The translations under genes and the position numbers were made by a program. From assembly GCF_000003815.2 (NCBI RefSeq), contig NC_049988.1, positions 18,611,598 through 18,675,597 on the forward strand: DNA of 64,000 nt, written 5' to 3'. The DNA comes from Branchiostoma floridae (taxonomy: Eukaryota > Chordata > Leptocardii > Amphioxiformes > Branchiostomatidae). The notes below the pieces were generated by a model that was not told where the DNA came from, did not search any database, and worked only from the letters and a program-made list of their open reading frames with translations. Shown piece after piece: positions 46,831 to 56,808 of this stretch (position 1 is the first letter of the stretch; every line of letters begins with the position of its first letter).

Positions 46831-47583
46831 CTGGGGGACTTCTGAGATGGCGAATCGAGCATGTTAAAGGGGAAGGGCTAGCATCCCCTCTTTGTATAAA
46901 TATACTCTGCTACAGAAACAGCAATGAAACTTGCTGACCTATGTTCCACTCTAAGGTGAACAACAACAACAAACTTATCTGCTCTTCATAGTAATCAAGT
47001 GGGAGAATAAGGGTTATGATAAAACATGTCTGAAGTTGAACCAGTATAACAACCTGTATTCTAGGGCCTGTAAATGTAGGGAGAGAATTGAACAGACAGC
47101 TTTCTGCCTAACTGCACACATTGGTGGTACATAGTTACAGTACCAATGCCACCTGCTAGGTGTCCTCCCTAAATGGGCATCTAGTCTGGCCCTAGGTCTT
47201 GCAAACAGTTTTAGCCTCAAAATTGCAGGCTGCAGCAAGGAACATCATGATCACATTCATTAAATGTCCTTGAAGTAAAAAACTACAATTCTATGATTGA
47301 GTCTTAATGTATGAAGCGATTATCAACTCAAAACATCATTTATCTTAGAAATGCATGGATAGTCAGTCAAAGGTGTTGTCCATAAAAAGACATGGCCTGT
47401 AACATTTTGTACACCTGTTAATGCCATTTGATTATTGGTCGATGTTCTACTACAGTAACTGCTCTACTATGTTCTGTATTCATAATGGAGAGACATCAGA
47501 ACATTGCAGCCTGTTATACCTTGCTGTAAAACTGGCTGAATTAAGTTAATTTAGTCTTATAGCAACCTTAACTTTAAACTTAC

Positions 47584-47745
47584 ATCCCATATTGTCTTGA
47601 AGTCTTTCTGTTCTATCCTGAGCAGTTCGCAGAACTCTCCGGTCACCACGGTCGCGTGCCTGGGGATGTCATTCAGGATCGACTCTCCGAACGCCGTCCC
47701 CACCCCCAGCGTGCAGATCACGATGTTGTCCGACAGGGCATAGTA
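47584..47745 (-). CDS. RAPGEF4: EPAC exon: CNB-A phosphate-binding cassette
   Basis: 162 nt, phase 0 to 0, 54 codons, starting [16 protein letters not shown] and ending QKDFKTIWD. It carries the phosphate-binding cassette [16 protein letters not shown], with the Gly-Glu and Pro-Arg residues that hold the cAMP ribose and phosphate in this fold. The acceptor follows tttttgccacctcag; the donor is GAT|GTAAGT. The alignment to EPAC2 CNB-A is collinear. The 5.3-kb intron above it holds the intact RTE element. Confidence 0.94.
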
Positions 47746-48289
47746 CTGAGGTGGCAAAAACAATGTTTGGAATCACAAACAAAGCTTGACAAAATTTGTC
47801 TTCACTACAGGTGGTATCTCACTGTACTTGGGGCACCAGTGTGGCACTGTGGGGTTCAAAACATTTACTCAACAAATTTCAGAGATAATGAACAAATTTT
47901 GTTACATTTTGTGTATTTTGTTGTCTCCTAAGTCATCCTAACATACTTACATACTCATCCTAGGCATTTGCATCCTCTACAAGATCTTTGTAACAATACT
48001 TTGATCTCTATAACAATCTTTTCCTTTTCAGTTGATCACTGACATTACATTTCAACTACCTCCACGATTGTTTTGAAAGAAAGTTTAGTGTAGACAAGGT
48101 TCAACTGAGTTTTCTCTCACAAAAATCTATGAGCCTCAGGTTACATCTTCTGCAAGCTCCTTGCAACCATCAGTTGCATTTCTATTGATCACTGACAATG
48201 TTACAGAGCTGCTCCCTGGCAGAGGCTGCCGGTACTGCAGTATCTCTTGGCCTCTGGAGTGTTTCCAATGATGAGGGCCCCCAAGGGGG

Positions 48290-48890
48290 GGTACCGACAA
48301 CGCTCTACGCTAAATTCGGGAGGGCCGGCTACGTAATACGCTAAATTATGGACACTTTATTACGCTCTACGCTAAATTACGAAATTTCATAATGCATTAT
48401 GCAAATTTTTATTGTCTTTTGGCTGAACTCCGCCGACGGCAGAACATGTGAAGATGAGATCTAAACAAAACTGATAATTCCATCAATAAGATTAAAACTT
48501 AACTTCTAAAGACGTCTTGCTGGCCAAAGGCGGCGACAGCAAATTTCTCATGTGACGTAATTTTCAGCACTTGTAGCACCGAAAGCGGAGGCGCGACAAT
48601 CCTAGGCCGTACGGGGGTATGCTCCCCCGGGAATATTGTGAAATCCTGACCCTCTGAAACGCCATTTTATGCATTTTGAAGGGCAAATTTTGCTCACAGA
48701 CTAAGCTAAGTTAAATAGCATCCAATTAGAAATTCACATGGTTTTAGCTTTAAGCTGGGCAACGCCCCCCAACATCATTTTCAGATTTCGAGTGCCGAAA
48801 GCACGAACAGTCGAACTGTCGCAAGGTAGGACCGGGAAAATTTGGAAATTTTTACCCTCTGAAACACCATTTCCTGCATTTTGAGGACAA
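48290..48890. repeat. Older dispersed repeat, left part (RTE target)
   Basis: Contains acaacgctctacgctaaatt and ctacgtaatacgctaaatta, then two blocks of a motif around ctctgaaacaccatttcctg. The same blocks resume at 52337-52930 on the other side of the RTE insertion and recur near 1351-1432, 36100-36200 and 39940-40130. No coding capacity is evident. Confidence 0.7.
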
Positions 48891-51800
48891 GGACATGGCA
48901 GGGTCAAGGGTCACGCCAAGATGGCGGCCTTCTTGGAGTACCCAGCACTGGGGGAAATAATCGATCGCCATCCCCAACGGGGGCAATCTCCAGAGGCCAT
49001 CACATCAGCCAAATATGTTCTTTAGTCAGGGTTTAAAGTTATTTCAGTTTCATTTTTGGTTCTGTTTTATTAGATAGATCTGCCAGACCAACCTTTCTCT
49101 TGGCACCATGGTGCCCCCCTCCCACGCTATTTTGTTTTGAGTTCTACCGACGTTTTCTTTCTTTACTCTTTGGAAAAACGTGACCCTAATCCCTCAACCA
49201 ACACCTAAACTGCTACTCAGCAAAGCAGAAATTGCTGCCCTAGCCTGGGTTAAGGTGGAAACCTCGGGATGCAGCGAGGTGGATTCGTGTGGATACAGCG
49301 GAGGATCTCAAGTGAGACAACGGTGAATCTGCACTCGACGCTGGACAACTTCCAGGGTCAACCGGCTCAGTAAGCGAGTCACTGCTATATGTAGGTTTGG
49401 CGAGCCACATATTACCTCAGCCAGGAGAAAAGGTACGAGATGAAGTACAACTCCAGTATTGATAGGAGAGGACAGAAGAATGGTCTGTCAGTACCCTCCC
49501 AGCCCTTCAAAGTGTCAACACTTAACTGTAGAACCCTGCAGTCTGCCTCAGCTAAAACCGAACTTGATAAGCTCATGCTTGACTATGATATATCCGCAAT
49601 CTGCATCCAAGAGCATCGTTTTGTACACTACGATAATGATCCTGAAATAGTCGCTCGTAATTTGGGAGGTACAACTCTGTTTACAGCATCAGCAGTGAGA
49701 AATACCACAGGTGCTTCCATCAGAGGTGTGGGCATTCTCATTAAGACAAGTCTACTCCCGCTGTTGCTCTCTGTGAAAAAGTTAGACGAACGCATCATAG
49801 TAGCAACATTTAAAGGAAATCCAAAAACTGTTGTTTTGTCTTGCCATGCTCCTCATAACTGTTCATCTGATGATGATGCTATTGTGTTTTATGAAAAGTT
49901 GAGCAATGCTGTCCAGGACGTTCCCCTTCATTCTATGCTGATCATAGGTGGGGATATGAATGCCCAAATTGCTCATGGTTTTTCATTGCACAAATCCTCC
50001 AATCGAAACGGTCGTCTCCTAAGTTCTTTTGTTGAACAACATAGCCTCATAATAGGCAATTCTTCATTCCGTAAGCCCACGAGGAAACTGTGGACTTACA
50101 GACCACCAAAAAATACCCTCTTCCAACTTGACTACTGCATTTATCGCAAAAGATGGCAAAATAGTATTATGGACTGTCAGGCCTTTTCCACCTCAAACCC
50201 TGTGGGTAGCGACCATCGCATTGTGACCACCTTTGTTAGGCTTAGTCTTAGACACTCAAAGCCAAAAGCTGCCAAGAAGCTGTTCTGGAGAGCTGTGGTC
50301 ACAGACAGTGTAGTGGCATCCGTGATTGACGACAAAATTCTGACAAATTTTGAAAACCTCCCCCCAGAAGAACAGAATTATAGTGCATTTGTTAAGATTG
50401 CCAATGAAGTTGGAGCTGAACTACTTCCAAACAAACCCCGTAAACCCCAATCCACCCGGGACATTGACCCAGTGGTTGCAGCTCGCAAAGCAACACTCAG
50501 AGCCACAACCCGTAACACACAAACAGCACAAACCATGCTACGTAAAACCTTTGACAGCCATGAGGACAAAAGAATCAACGAAATTCTACACGGTTTTGAA
50601 AATCCAACAGTTCCCTCTAACTTAAGGAATGCCTGGGAACTTGTAAAAACCATTTCTGGCAAGAAGACACATAGTGTGGTTTGTATCGACGGGGAAGATC
50701 GACTAAAAACTTGGGAAGATCACTTCAAGAATCTTTTAAATTCCAACACAGAATCAACAACAAACACACTACCAATCAACAAAGTGGTGGACATCAACTT
50801 GGAATTCAAAAGTGGAGAATTCTCTCAAGAAGAAGTGGACATGGCTGTACAACAGATGAAACATGGAAAGGCCTCTGGCCTCGATGGTCTACCCCTGGAA
50901 TTCTGGACTATGCCCAAAGTAAGGAGAGTCCTACTCCAGTTCTGTAATGGCACCTACAATGGAAACCGTCCAAAGGAATGGGGAGTATCCGGAATTGTTC
51001 CAATTCCAAAGAAAGGGGACCTTAGATCTGTGAACAATTATAGAGGTATCTCCTTATCACAAACTGCATGTAAGGTGTATAACCGCTGCCTGCTTAACAG
51101 GATCCGACCTATTATTGATAAAATTCTACGCCCTAATCAGAATGGTTTTCGACAAAGTCGATCTACTACTTCACACATACTTGCGCTGCGTCGCATTGTC
51201 GAAGAGCTAAAGAATTTTGACAAAGAGCTTGTCGTAGTATTTATCGACTTTCGCAAAGCATTCGATTGTATTAACCGTAGTAAAATGTTTAAGATCTTAG
51301 AGGCATATGGGGTTCCAAAAGACATTGTTAATGCTATAGCAGTTATGTACAGAGATACATCCGCAGTTGTTATCACTCCAGATGGAGAAACTGACATGTT
51401 TAGCATTGATACTGGTGTACTGCAGGGGGACCCTCTTGCTCCATTTTTGTTCATTATATGTCTAGACTACGCGTTAAGGTGCTCGATTTCAGACACTGAT
51501 GGTTTTACACTCCGTCGTCGGCGTAGTAGTCGCTACCCTGCTGAAGTCCTCGCCGATATTGATTTTGCAGACGACATTGCCCTTTTGGAAAACTCATTAC
51601 TTTTTGCACAAATCCTGTTAGACAAAGTAGAAGTGGCATGTCAGGCCATCGGCTTATATTTGAACCCGTCAAAAACAAAATACATGCATATAAACCCATC
51701 ATCTTCCCAGCAACTAACTACTTCCGACGGTTCTGAAATCGAGCGTGTAGTAGACTTTAAGTACTTAGGTGGCTATACCAATTCTGAGAAGGATATGGAA

Positions 51801-52327
51801 TGTAGGATTGCTCAAGCCTGGAGTTCTCTCCATTCCTTACAGAAGATATGGAAAGCACCCATCAGTAAGCACACAAAAACCAAAGTGTTTAAAGCATGTA
51901 CTGAGTCCATTTTACTGTATAGTTGTGAGTCATGGACTATGACAGCAGCACAGAGCAAAAAATTGGATGGTACTTATACGAAAATGTTGAGAAAGGTGTA
52001 TAATGTTTCATGGAGAGACTGTTTAACCAACAAGCAACTATACGGCCCACTCCCAGCCATTTCATCTGTGGTGAGGCAGCGCCGACTCGCCCTGGCAGGG
52101 CACGTGGTTCGTGGGAACGAGCCTGCAGGGAGACTAATGGACTGGCTACCAGAAGGAAGGCGCAGAGTTGGCCGACCGTACATTACCTTAAAGACAATGA
52201 TAGAAAGAGACATTGGACTGTCAGGGCCAAGTTTGGTGTCGGCCATGAGGGACAGATCGTTCTGGAAGTCTTGTGCTTCGGGCTGTGCCTCACCGGTGTA
52301 AAGCCGGATGAATTATGTATGTATGTA
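48891..52327 (+). mobile_element. Full-length RTE-like non-LTR retrotransposon
   Basis: A 3437-bp element flanked by an exact 9-bp target-site duplication, tgaggacaa, at 48882-48890 and 52328-52336. It has a 549-bp 5' region, a single intact ORF (49440-52301), and a very short 3' end of ATGT repeats, typical of RTE-type LINEs. The 5' end carries CCAAGATGGCGGCC, a YY1-type motif as found in some LINE promoters. The target sequence on both sides belongs to one older repeat, which reads continuously when the element and one duplication are removed. An intact ORF and perfect duplication indicate recent insertion. Confidence 0.9.
49440..52301 (+). CDS. Endonuclease-reverse transcriptase polyprotein (ORF2-type)
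   Basis: 953 codons, uninterrupted. The N-terminal apurinic-type endonuclease (about residues 25-270) shows STLNCRTLQ, QEHR near 57, GGDMNAQ near 170 and SDHRIV near 256. The reverse transcriptase follows: HGKASGLDGLP, NNYRGISL, NGFRQSRST, FIDFRKAFD near 600, GVLQGDPLAPFLF near 660 and the catalytic FADD near 709. The C-terminal part has RRLALAGHVVR and EGRRRVGRP, common in RTE/RTEX-like elements. It nicks target DNA and copies its own RNA at the nick. The frame opens about 45 bp upstream with no earlier ATG. Nothing catalytic is missing. Clade placement within RTE-like groups is by eye. Confidence 0.95.
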   Translation: MKYNSSIDRRGQKNGLSVPSQPFKVSTLNCRTLQSASAKTELDKLMLDYDISAICIQEHRFVHYDNDPEIVARNLGGTTLFTASAVRNTTGASIRGVGILIKTSLLPLLLSVKKLDERIIVATFKGNPKTVVLSCHAPHNCSSDDDAIVFYEKLSNAVQDVPLHSMLIIGGDMNAQIAHGFSLHKSSNRNGRLLSSFVEQHSLIIGNSSFRKPTRKLWTYRPPKNTLFQLDYCIYRKRWQNSIMDCQAFSTSNPVGSDHRIVTTFVRLSLRHSKPKAAKKLFWRAVVTDSVVASVIDDKILTNFENLPPEEQNYSAFVKIANEVGAELLPNKPRKPQSTRDIDPVVAARKATLRATTRNTQTAQTMLRKTFDSHEDKRINEILHGFENPTVPSNLRNAWELVKTISGKKTHSVVCIDGEDRLKTWEDHFKNLLNSNTESTTNTLPINKVVDINLEFKSGEFSQEEVDMAVQQMKHGKASGLDGLPLEFWTMPKVRRVLLQFCNGTYNGNRPKEWGVSGIVPIPKKGDLRSVNNYRGISLSQTACKVYNRCLLNRIRPIIDKILRPNQNGFRQSRSTTSHILALRRIVEELKNFDKELVVVFIDFRKAFDCINRSKMFKILEAYGVPKDIVNAIAVMYRDTSAVVITPDGETDMFSIDTGVLQGDPLAPFLFIICLDYALRCSISDTDGFTLRRRRSSRYPAEVLADIDFADDIALLENSLLFAQILLDKVEVACQAIGLYLNPSKTKYMHINPSSSQQLTTSDGSEIERVVDFKYLGGYTNSEKDMECRIAQAWSSLHSLQKIWKAPISKHTKTKVFKACTESILLYSCESWTMTAAQSKKLDGTYTKMLRKVYNVSWRDCLTNKQLYGPLPAISSVVRQRRLALAGHVVRGNEPAGRLMDWLPEGRRRVGRPYITLKTMIERDIGLSGPSLVSAMRDRSFWKSCASGCASPV

Positions 52328-52336
52328 TGAGGACAA

Positions 52337-52930
52337 AATTTTGCTGACAGGCATATGCTAAATGTAATGACATTTCTGTCAGAGAAACGTCTTTGAGGGC
52401 GACGAGCGCCGGAGGCCCAAGCCGTCGCAAGCCTTGGCAAGGGCCGCCCGGCGCCCGGAGAAAAATTGAAATCTCAACCCTCTGAAATGCCATTTCCTGC
52501 ATTTAAGGGGCAAATTTTGCTTGTTAACTAAGCTAAGGTCGGTAAAAAGATTTCTACTAGTTGGGGGACGACGCTCCCGCAACATATTTTCACCATGTCC
52601 AGTGCCGAAGTGTTGAGACATAGCAAGGAATGTCCGGCGAAATTTTGAAATCTGGACCCTTTGAAATGCAATTTCCAGCATTTTCGCGGGTAAAATTTGC
52701 CGGTAGACTAGTTAAGTTTAATGAAACTTTGATTACGCTTGACGAAAACATAATATGAATTACGTTTTACGGTAAAATCCGGTTAGCTTCTACGTAATAC
52801 GTTAAATTAAAGGGGCCAATATCGCTCGACGCAAAATGCACCGATTACGCTTTACGTTGAATTCGAACGGTCCCGCTACGGAGTACGTAGAATTAAAACC
52901 GCCGATTACGCTCTACGGAAAAGGGCTTTG
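52337..52930. repeat. Older dispersed repeat, right part
   Basis: Continuation of the repeat interrupted by the RTE. It carries two further blocks around ctgaaatgccatttcctgca and then an A/T-rich stretch repeating gattacgctctacg-like words. It ends at ggggcccccaatgatgg, near-matching ccaatgatgagggcccccaa just left of 48290. Confidence 0.65.
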
Positions 52931-53065
52931 GGGCCCCCAATGATGGCAAGTAAGCAAAACAGTGTCTGATAGTTAAACTTAGGCATCTCAAGACGTTGAA
53001 ACTTTAAACATTTTCTTTCTAAAATCATACAGCACAGTTGTGATGGTTGACCTTTGACACCTTAC

Positions 53066-53154
53066 CTGGCCCGTACCTGTTTCTGACACCTGTACATCGA
53101 GCGAACCCGTCAGCACCGCGTACCAGTTTGTTCCCATATCACCCTGACGGAATA
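53066..53154 (-). CDS. RAPGEF4: EPAC exon: CNB-A beta-strand core
   Basis: 89 nt, too short for an ORF scan. It reads [30 protein letters not shown], which matches the EPAC2 segment between the exon ending KGVT and the phosphate-binding cassette. The acceptor is ctaccag|TATTCC and the donor CAG|GTAAGG. It enters in phase 1 and leaves in phase 0, fitting both neighbours exactly. The Trp-Tyr and GSLDV motifs are typical of the CNB beta barrel. Only about 550 bp separates it from the upstream exon, but that interval contains the assembly gap. Confidence 0.93.
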
Positions 53155-53410
53155 CTGGTAGGGACAGAAAAAATTACACATTTTCATTCGAAAGACAATT
53201 GCAATCCTCATATCACTTGCTGGTGTGAAACAGCACATTCAGAGCAAATTCACGCATATCTGAATCATAAGTCAAATTTTTTTTATGGGTACTGCTATTA
53301 TCTCAAATCAAGTATAATACTCCCTGACTTTGGCAACAATTTGTAGCACCTTTTGAATTTGGATGGATAGATTAAGTGCATACTTTATTTTATTGGAGAA
53401 AACACGGTAA

Positions 53411-53440
53411 CTCACGCGTGACACCCTTCTTAAGGTCCAT
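53411..53440 (-). pseudogene. 3'-end copy of EPAC exon 53705-53847
   Basis: Reads MDLKKGVT then GTGAGT, against EDLEKGVT and GTGAGT in the live exon. The donor is intact and nothing further upstream is preserved. It lies 40 bp from the assembly gap, which may hide more of it. Confidence 0.75.
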
Positions 53441-53481
53441 GCAATATATGCTCGGGCGCACTTCATAGTCTAGTTCTAGCA

Positions 53482-53581
53482 NNNNNNNNNNNNNNNNNNN
53501 NNNNNNNNNNNNNNNNNNNNNNNNNNNNNNNNNNNNNNNNNNNNNNNNNNNNNNNNNNNNNNNNNNNNNNNNNNNNNNNNN
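53482..53581. other. Assembly gap (100 N)
   Basis: Exactly 100 undetermined bases, probably a default-size gap. It lies within the first visible EPAC intron, between exon fragments. Confidence 0.99.
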
Positions 53582-53704
53582 CACATAGGGCACATCTGTA
53601 GGCTGACTGTGCAATAACCTCAAATGAAATACGCACCCTGACTTTTGACCACCTCTGAATTTTTGAGAGTTAAAAAAGTGCATGATTTTTATTTAAGAAC
53701 TCAC

Positions 53705-53847
53705 ATGTGACGCCCTTCTCCAGGTCCTCGTAGTAGCCATAGTAGCAGATCTGTTGCAGCAGCAGGGGGTGGAACCGCTCGAAAGCCTTCACATCCTTCA
53801 GCCGGGAGTAGATGATGTCCAGATCTTCCCCTGTTCTGTCAGCTGAC
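53705..53847 (-). CDS. RAPGEF4: EPAC exon 1 of those visible: start of CNB domain A
   Basis: 143 nt, entering in phase 2 and leaving in phase 1. It encodes 47 full codons beginning [20 protein letters not shown] and ending EDLEKGVT, which corresponds to the N-terminal helices of EPAC2 CNB-A. The acceptor is ctacag just above 53847 and the donor is T|GTGAGT just below 53705. The last base, T, pairs with TA of the next exon to give Leu. Four partial copies of this exon surround it: three 5' fragments at 53930-54350 and one 3' fragment at 53411-53440. This copy is the only complete one, and it alone joins in frame to the next exon. Confidence 0.92.
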
Positions 53848-53929
53848 CTGTAGAGATACAGCAAACAATATGTTAACTTCAGCCTACAAATATGATTAAT
53901 ACTTGGAATGATTTGGATTGGATGGAAAC

Positions 53930-54030
53930 ATTTGAAGGCCTTCACATCCTTCAGCACAAGTAGATGATGTCCAGGTCTTCTGTTCTATTGGCTGACCTGT
54001 ACAGATACAGCAAATAATATGTAAACTTTA
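53930..54030 (-). pseudogene. 5' copy A of EPAC exon 53705-53847
   Basis: Matches the exon from its acceptor side plus adjacent intron (acagatacagcaaataatat). Translation [12 protein letters not shown] is followed by a stop, and two small deletions are present. The exon 3' half is missing. Confidence 0.75.
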
Positions 54031-54076
54031 GGCCTACAAATATGCAGTAGATTCCTATTGCTTAACTTCATGATAA

Positions 54077-54158
54077 CGGGTGGAAACGCTCGAAAGCCTT
54101 CACATCTTTCAGCCGGGAGTAGATAATGTCCAGGTCTTCTCCTGTCCTGTCGGCTGAC
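54077..54158 (-). pseudogene. 5' copy B of EPAC exon 53705-53847, all changes synonymous
   Basis: 82 nt encode [20 protein letters not shown] then AFERFHP, identical in protein to the live exon across 27 codons. Eight codons differ in DNA, every one synonymous. The acceptor ctacag has become ctacaag. After the Pro codon the match stops and a stop codon follows within three codons, so it cannot act as a full exon. Confidence 0.85.
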
Positions 54159-54261
54159 TTGTAGAGAAGACAGTAAATAAGACTTGATGTTAAACTTCAG
54201 GGGTATAATACAAATATGCAGTACTTTCCCATTACTTGAGTTAATGACTCAAATAAATATG

Positions 54262-54350
54262 ACAGATGGAAACGCTCGAAAGCCTTCACATCCTTCAGGC
54301 ACAAGTAAATGATGTACTGATCTTCTCCTGTCCTATCCACTGACCTGAAG
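54262..54350 (-). pseudogene. 5' copy C of EPAC exon 53705-53847
   Basis: Reads SVDRTGEDQYIIYLCLKDVK and AFERFH with five replacements, plus flanking intron acatacagcaaaa. It is the most diverged of the copies that remain open. Spacing of the live exon and copies A, B and C is about 155, 155 and 186 bp. Confidence 0.75.
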
Positions 54351-54525
54351 ACATACAGCAAAAACTCCTTATAAAACTAATTATCAGCTAAAATCCACTG
54401 AGCAAAAGAGCGCACTAACATGTTCCCCATACTGATTCCAGTATCTCTGTAACAATGTCTTTTTGGCTCCTAATTATATCCTTAGTTAACTTGACATGCC
54501 CTTGGTGCTGAACACTGTGCTCATA

Positions 54526-54589
54526 CACACATACATATGCTCATACACACACACACACACACACTCATACACACACACACACACACACT

Positions 54590-54626
<37 letters not shown>

Positions 54627-54636
54627 ATACACACAC
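54526..54636. repeat. CA microsatellite
   Basis: Long acacac runs interrupted by tcatac. ORFs here are repeat artefacts. Confidence 0.95.
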
Positions 54637-54639
54637 ATT

Positions 54640-55930
54640 CCACCTTGCCAAGTATTGATTGCCTATTATACAATGTGCACATAAAGCTATACTCTAAAAC
54701 ATTCCAAACAGTACTTATGCTTCTCAACATATACACCAGCTTGTGCATACTTAGCAATAGAAAATCAGCAGGGAGCCATTCGCATGTATCCAGCCATTAA
54801 ACTCGCTGAGGCATGTAGCCTTCTCACGTGGTCTTCCCTCTCAGGGGTCTTTATAGGAGTTTTCTGCCATCATGGCCATTAGTGATGTGGTGCTCCTTCT
54901 TGTGTATTATATGGTCATATTCAAGGGTTTTTTTAAAGGCAGTGAGGGCATTGCTCTAATGATAGAGGCCATAAGGGTTAGCTAGCGACGGGTAAGCATC
55001 CATCAAGACTGTCGGTTATGGCCATTTTTTATGGCCCCAGAAGCCGCAGACCGCTGGTTTGTAAATGACCACAGCTTACTGTATGGTTTAGCATGGCAGT
55101 TTTTATGGAAAGGGATGAATACAAATTTTGGAAAGTGCTTTCTTGTTGCAAATCTTGTAGATTTGAAAGACACCAACTTTAAATGTTAATGAACAAAATT
55201 GTTGCTACATATTAAACATATACAGACTATAAGTTTCCATTTGTGTAATGATTGTAGCTACATTGTACATAATTAACCTGAATGTATGATACTGTACATG
55301 TACTTAGTATTATTCTGTGATACTACTTATTTTGTGGACTGAGATATTTGTGTTCAATGAAAACAAAAAAAATTCCTTTTCCTAACATTTCTTGAGACTC
55401 ACTTACATGTACATTAACTTCATATGAAATATCTACAAGAATCATGATATCAAAGCTTATATTACATGTTGGATTCTTCATTGACATTGCGGATGAAGTT
55501 ATAGCACTGATGTATTGATAATCAATGTAATCTTGTATTATGCAGATCCCCATTATCTGTGACAGTATATGCTTCCCATATCGACCTGGTCTGTTTGATA
55601 TATAGCGGAAAGTTTCATCCTCTCATGCTTTAGGTGATATCTTTTATCTTATTCTTTGATGTAGGAGCATGGTCTCAATATGTCAAAGAGTGCTTTTTTT
55701 TCGTTGGATGAAATAGAATGGAGCGACATTACAGTTTTTCTTAAGTACAGCTCTACATGTACAATTGTTTCAATTTCTTTGTCTTCCAAAGCTCTGCATT
55801 TAATGTTATGATTGTATGTACAACATATTCTTAAACCCTTAACACTGTACTCTTTATTGCTTGAAGTATACTGACTGTCTTGAAGTTAAGAAAAATGTTT
55901 AAAATATGTTTATAGAAAAACAGAATGTAT
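54640..55930. other. No recognised feature
   Basis: AT-rich sequence with no supportable gene or repeat. Confidence 0.4.
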
Positions 55931-55939
55931 GCTGCTTAA

Positions 55940-56025
55940 ATGGATATGATGGTAATGCCTTATTTATTGTAAACCCCACTGCAATTCAAGTAGCCTCAGC
56001 TACGCGATAAACTGAACTGAACTCT
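55940..56025 (+). repeat. LINE 3' tail
   Basis: ccccactgcaattcaagtag ... gctacgcgataaactgaact gaact has the form of a non-LTR retrotransposon end with short terminal repeats. Confidence 0.5.
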
Positions 56026-56174
56026 TTTATTTCTATTACTGTAAGACAAAAGTCCTTGAAGTCAGTTCTTGTTTTCCTTTCTGTCTGTCCCATTTGTACT
56101 GACTTAGGTCACCCCTGATAAGATGTGAATCAGTCACTTTGGAAGCTCTGCCATTAGCCTAAATAGCTTTGGCA

Positions 56175-56510
56175 TGGTCAGTAACCCTGATGGACATGTA
56201 AGCTGAGGAAAGCCTTCAGTAAGGCACATATGGTTGGAGGAGATAAGAAAGGGATCAGAACAAACAGTGGAGGAAATGCAAGGCAACAGAAAGAAAGTGA
56301 ATTCACAAAGGTGAGGAAAAAATGCAGAGAAAACCGAGAGGAAAATAAATGTGTTAACCCAAACTTTTGCAGGCTCAGTAAGACCGATGGACATGGAAGC
56401 TCAGGAAAGCTTCTAGTAAGGCACATATGGTGAGAGGAGATAAGAAAGGGATCGGAACAAAGCGTGCAGAAAATGCATGGAAACAGAAAGAAAGAAAGTG
56501 AATTTACAAA
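56175..56510. repeat. ~200-bp tandem duplication
   Basis: ggacatg-aagct-aggaaagc, aaggcacatatggt and gagataagaaagggatc are repeated with offset near 197 bp. Continues at 56809 after the SINE. Confidence 0.8.
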
Positions 56511-56808
56511 AAAAAGTTAAAGTTGCCCGTTCATCTGTGCAGATGCTTGTGGTTGGTGCCCATCTCCATATCTGTAGCCCTTGGGCCACACATTTGTGCA
56601 AGTCACTACAGCAGGGGGCTGGTCTGCTGGTAGTGATGTGTGTTTCACTCCCTTACTCTTCCTCATGTAGTACTGAGTGATAAGCAGAGAAAGCAGCATG
56701 TACAGTAGTAGTACTTTTTAAAAAGTCTTTGGTATGACTCGGACAGGGATCGAACTCACAACAAAATGAATGCAAAGCAAACACTCTTCCAACTCAGCCA
56801 TTGCACCG
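56511..56808 (-). mobile_element. Complete tRNA-derived SINE
   Basis: About 298 bp on the minus strand. It starts with a tRNA-like head: A box aatggctgagttggaagag and B box gtgagttcgatccctgtcc. A unique body follows, with a 3' end in A/T-rich ctttaacttttttt. An exact 13-bp duplication gtgaatttacaaa lies at 56498-56510 and 56809-56821. The empty site occurs in the neighbouring tandem copy (gtgaattcacaaaggtgagg, about 56308). Confidence 0.85.

Larger units (their letters stand above)
6167..53847 (-). other. RAPGEF4: EPAC2-type Rap guanine nucleotide exchange factor gene, internal part (10 exons)
   Basis: Gene-level entry. Ten minus-strand exons splice in phase: 53705-53847, 53066-53154, 47584-47745, 29132-29192, 20252-20313, 17563-17628, 16186-16292, 14856-14977, 11755-11938 and 6167-6251, giving 1081 nt or about 360 codons. 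The conceptual product has CNB-A, a linker, DEP and the entry to CNB-B, in the EPAC2 order. EPAC1 lacks CNB-A, so RAPGEF4 is the better match. Known family role: binding cAMP releases autoinhibition so that the C-terminal CDC25 domain loads Rap1 and Rap2 with GTP; DEP targets the protein to membrane. The start codon, the rest of CNB-B, and the REM, RA and CDC25 exons are not in the window. Introns reach 18 kb and are filled with repeats. The 100-N gap lies in the first visible intron, between the first two exons. Confidence 0.92.

Noticed and set aside
52010-52681. Antisense and shifted ORFs near the RT 3' end
   Set aside because: Shadows of the 953-codon ORF and of the flanking repeat.
53390-53683. 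97-codon ORF through the gap
   Set aside because: Runs across 100 undetermined bases; only its last codons are a real exon fragment.
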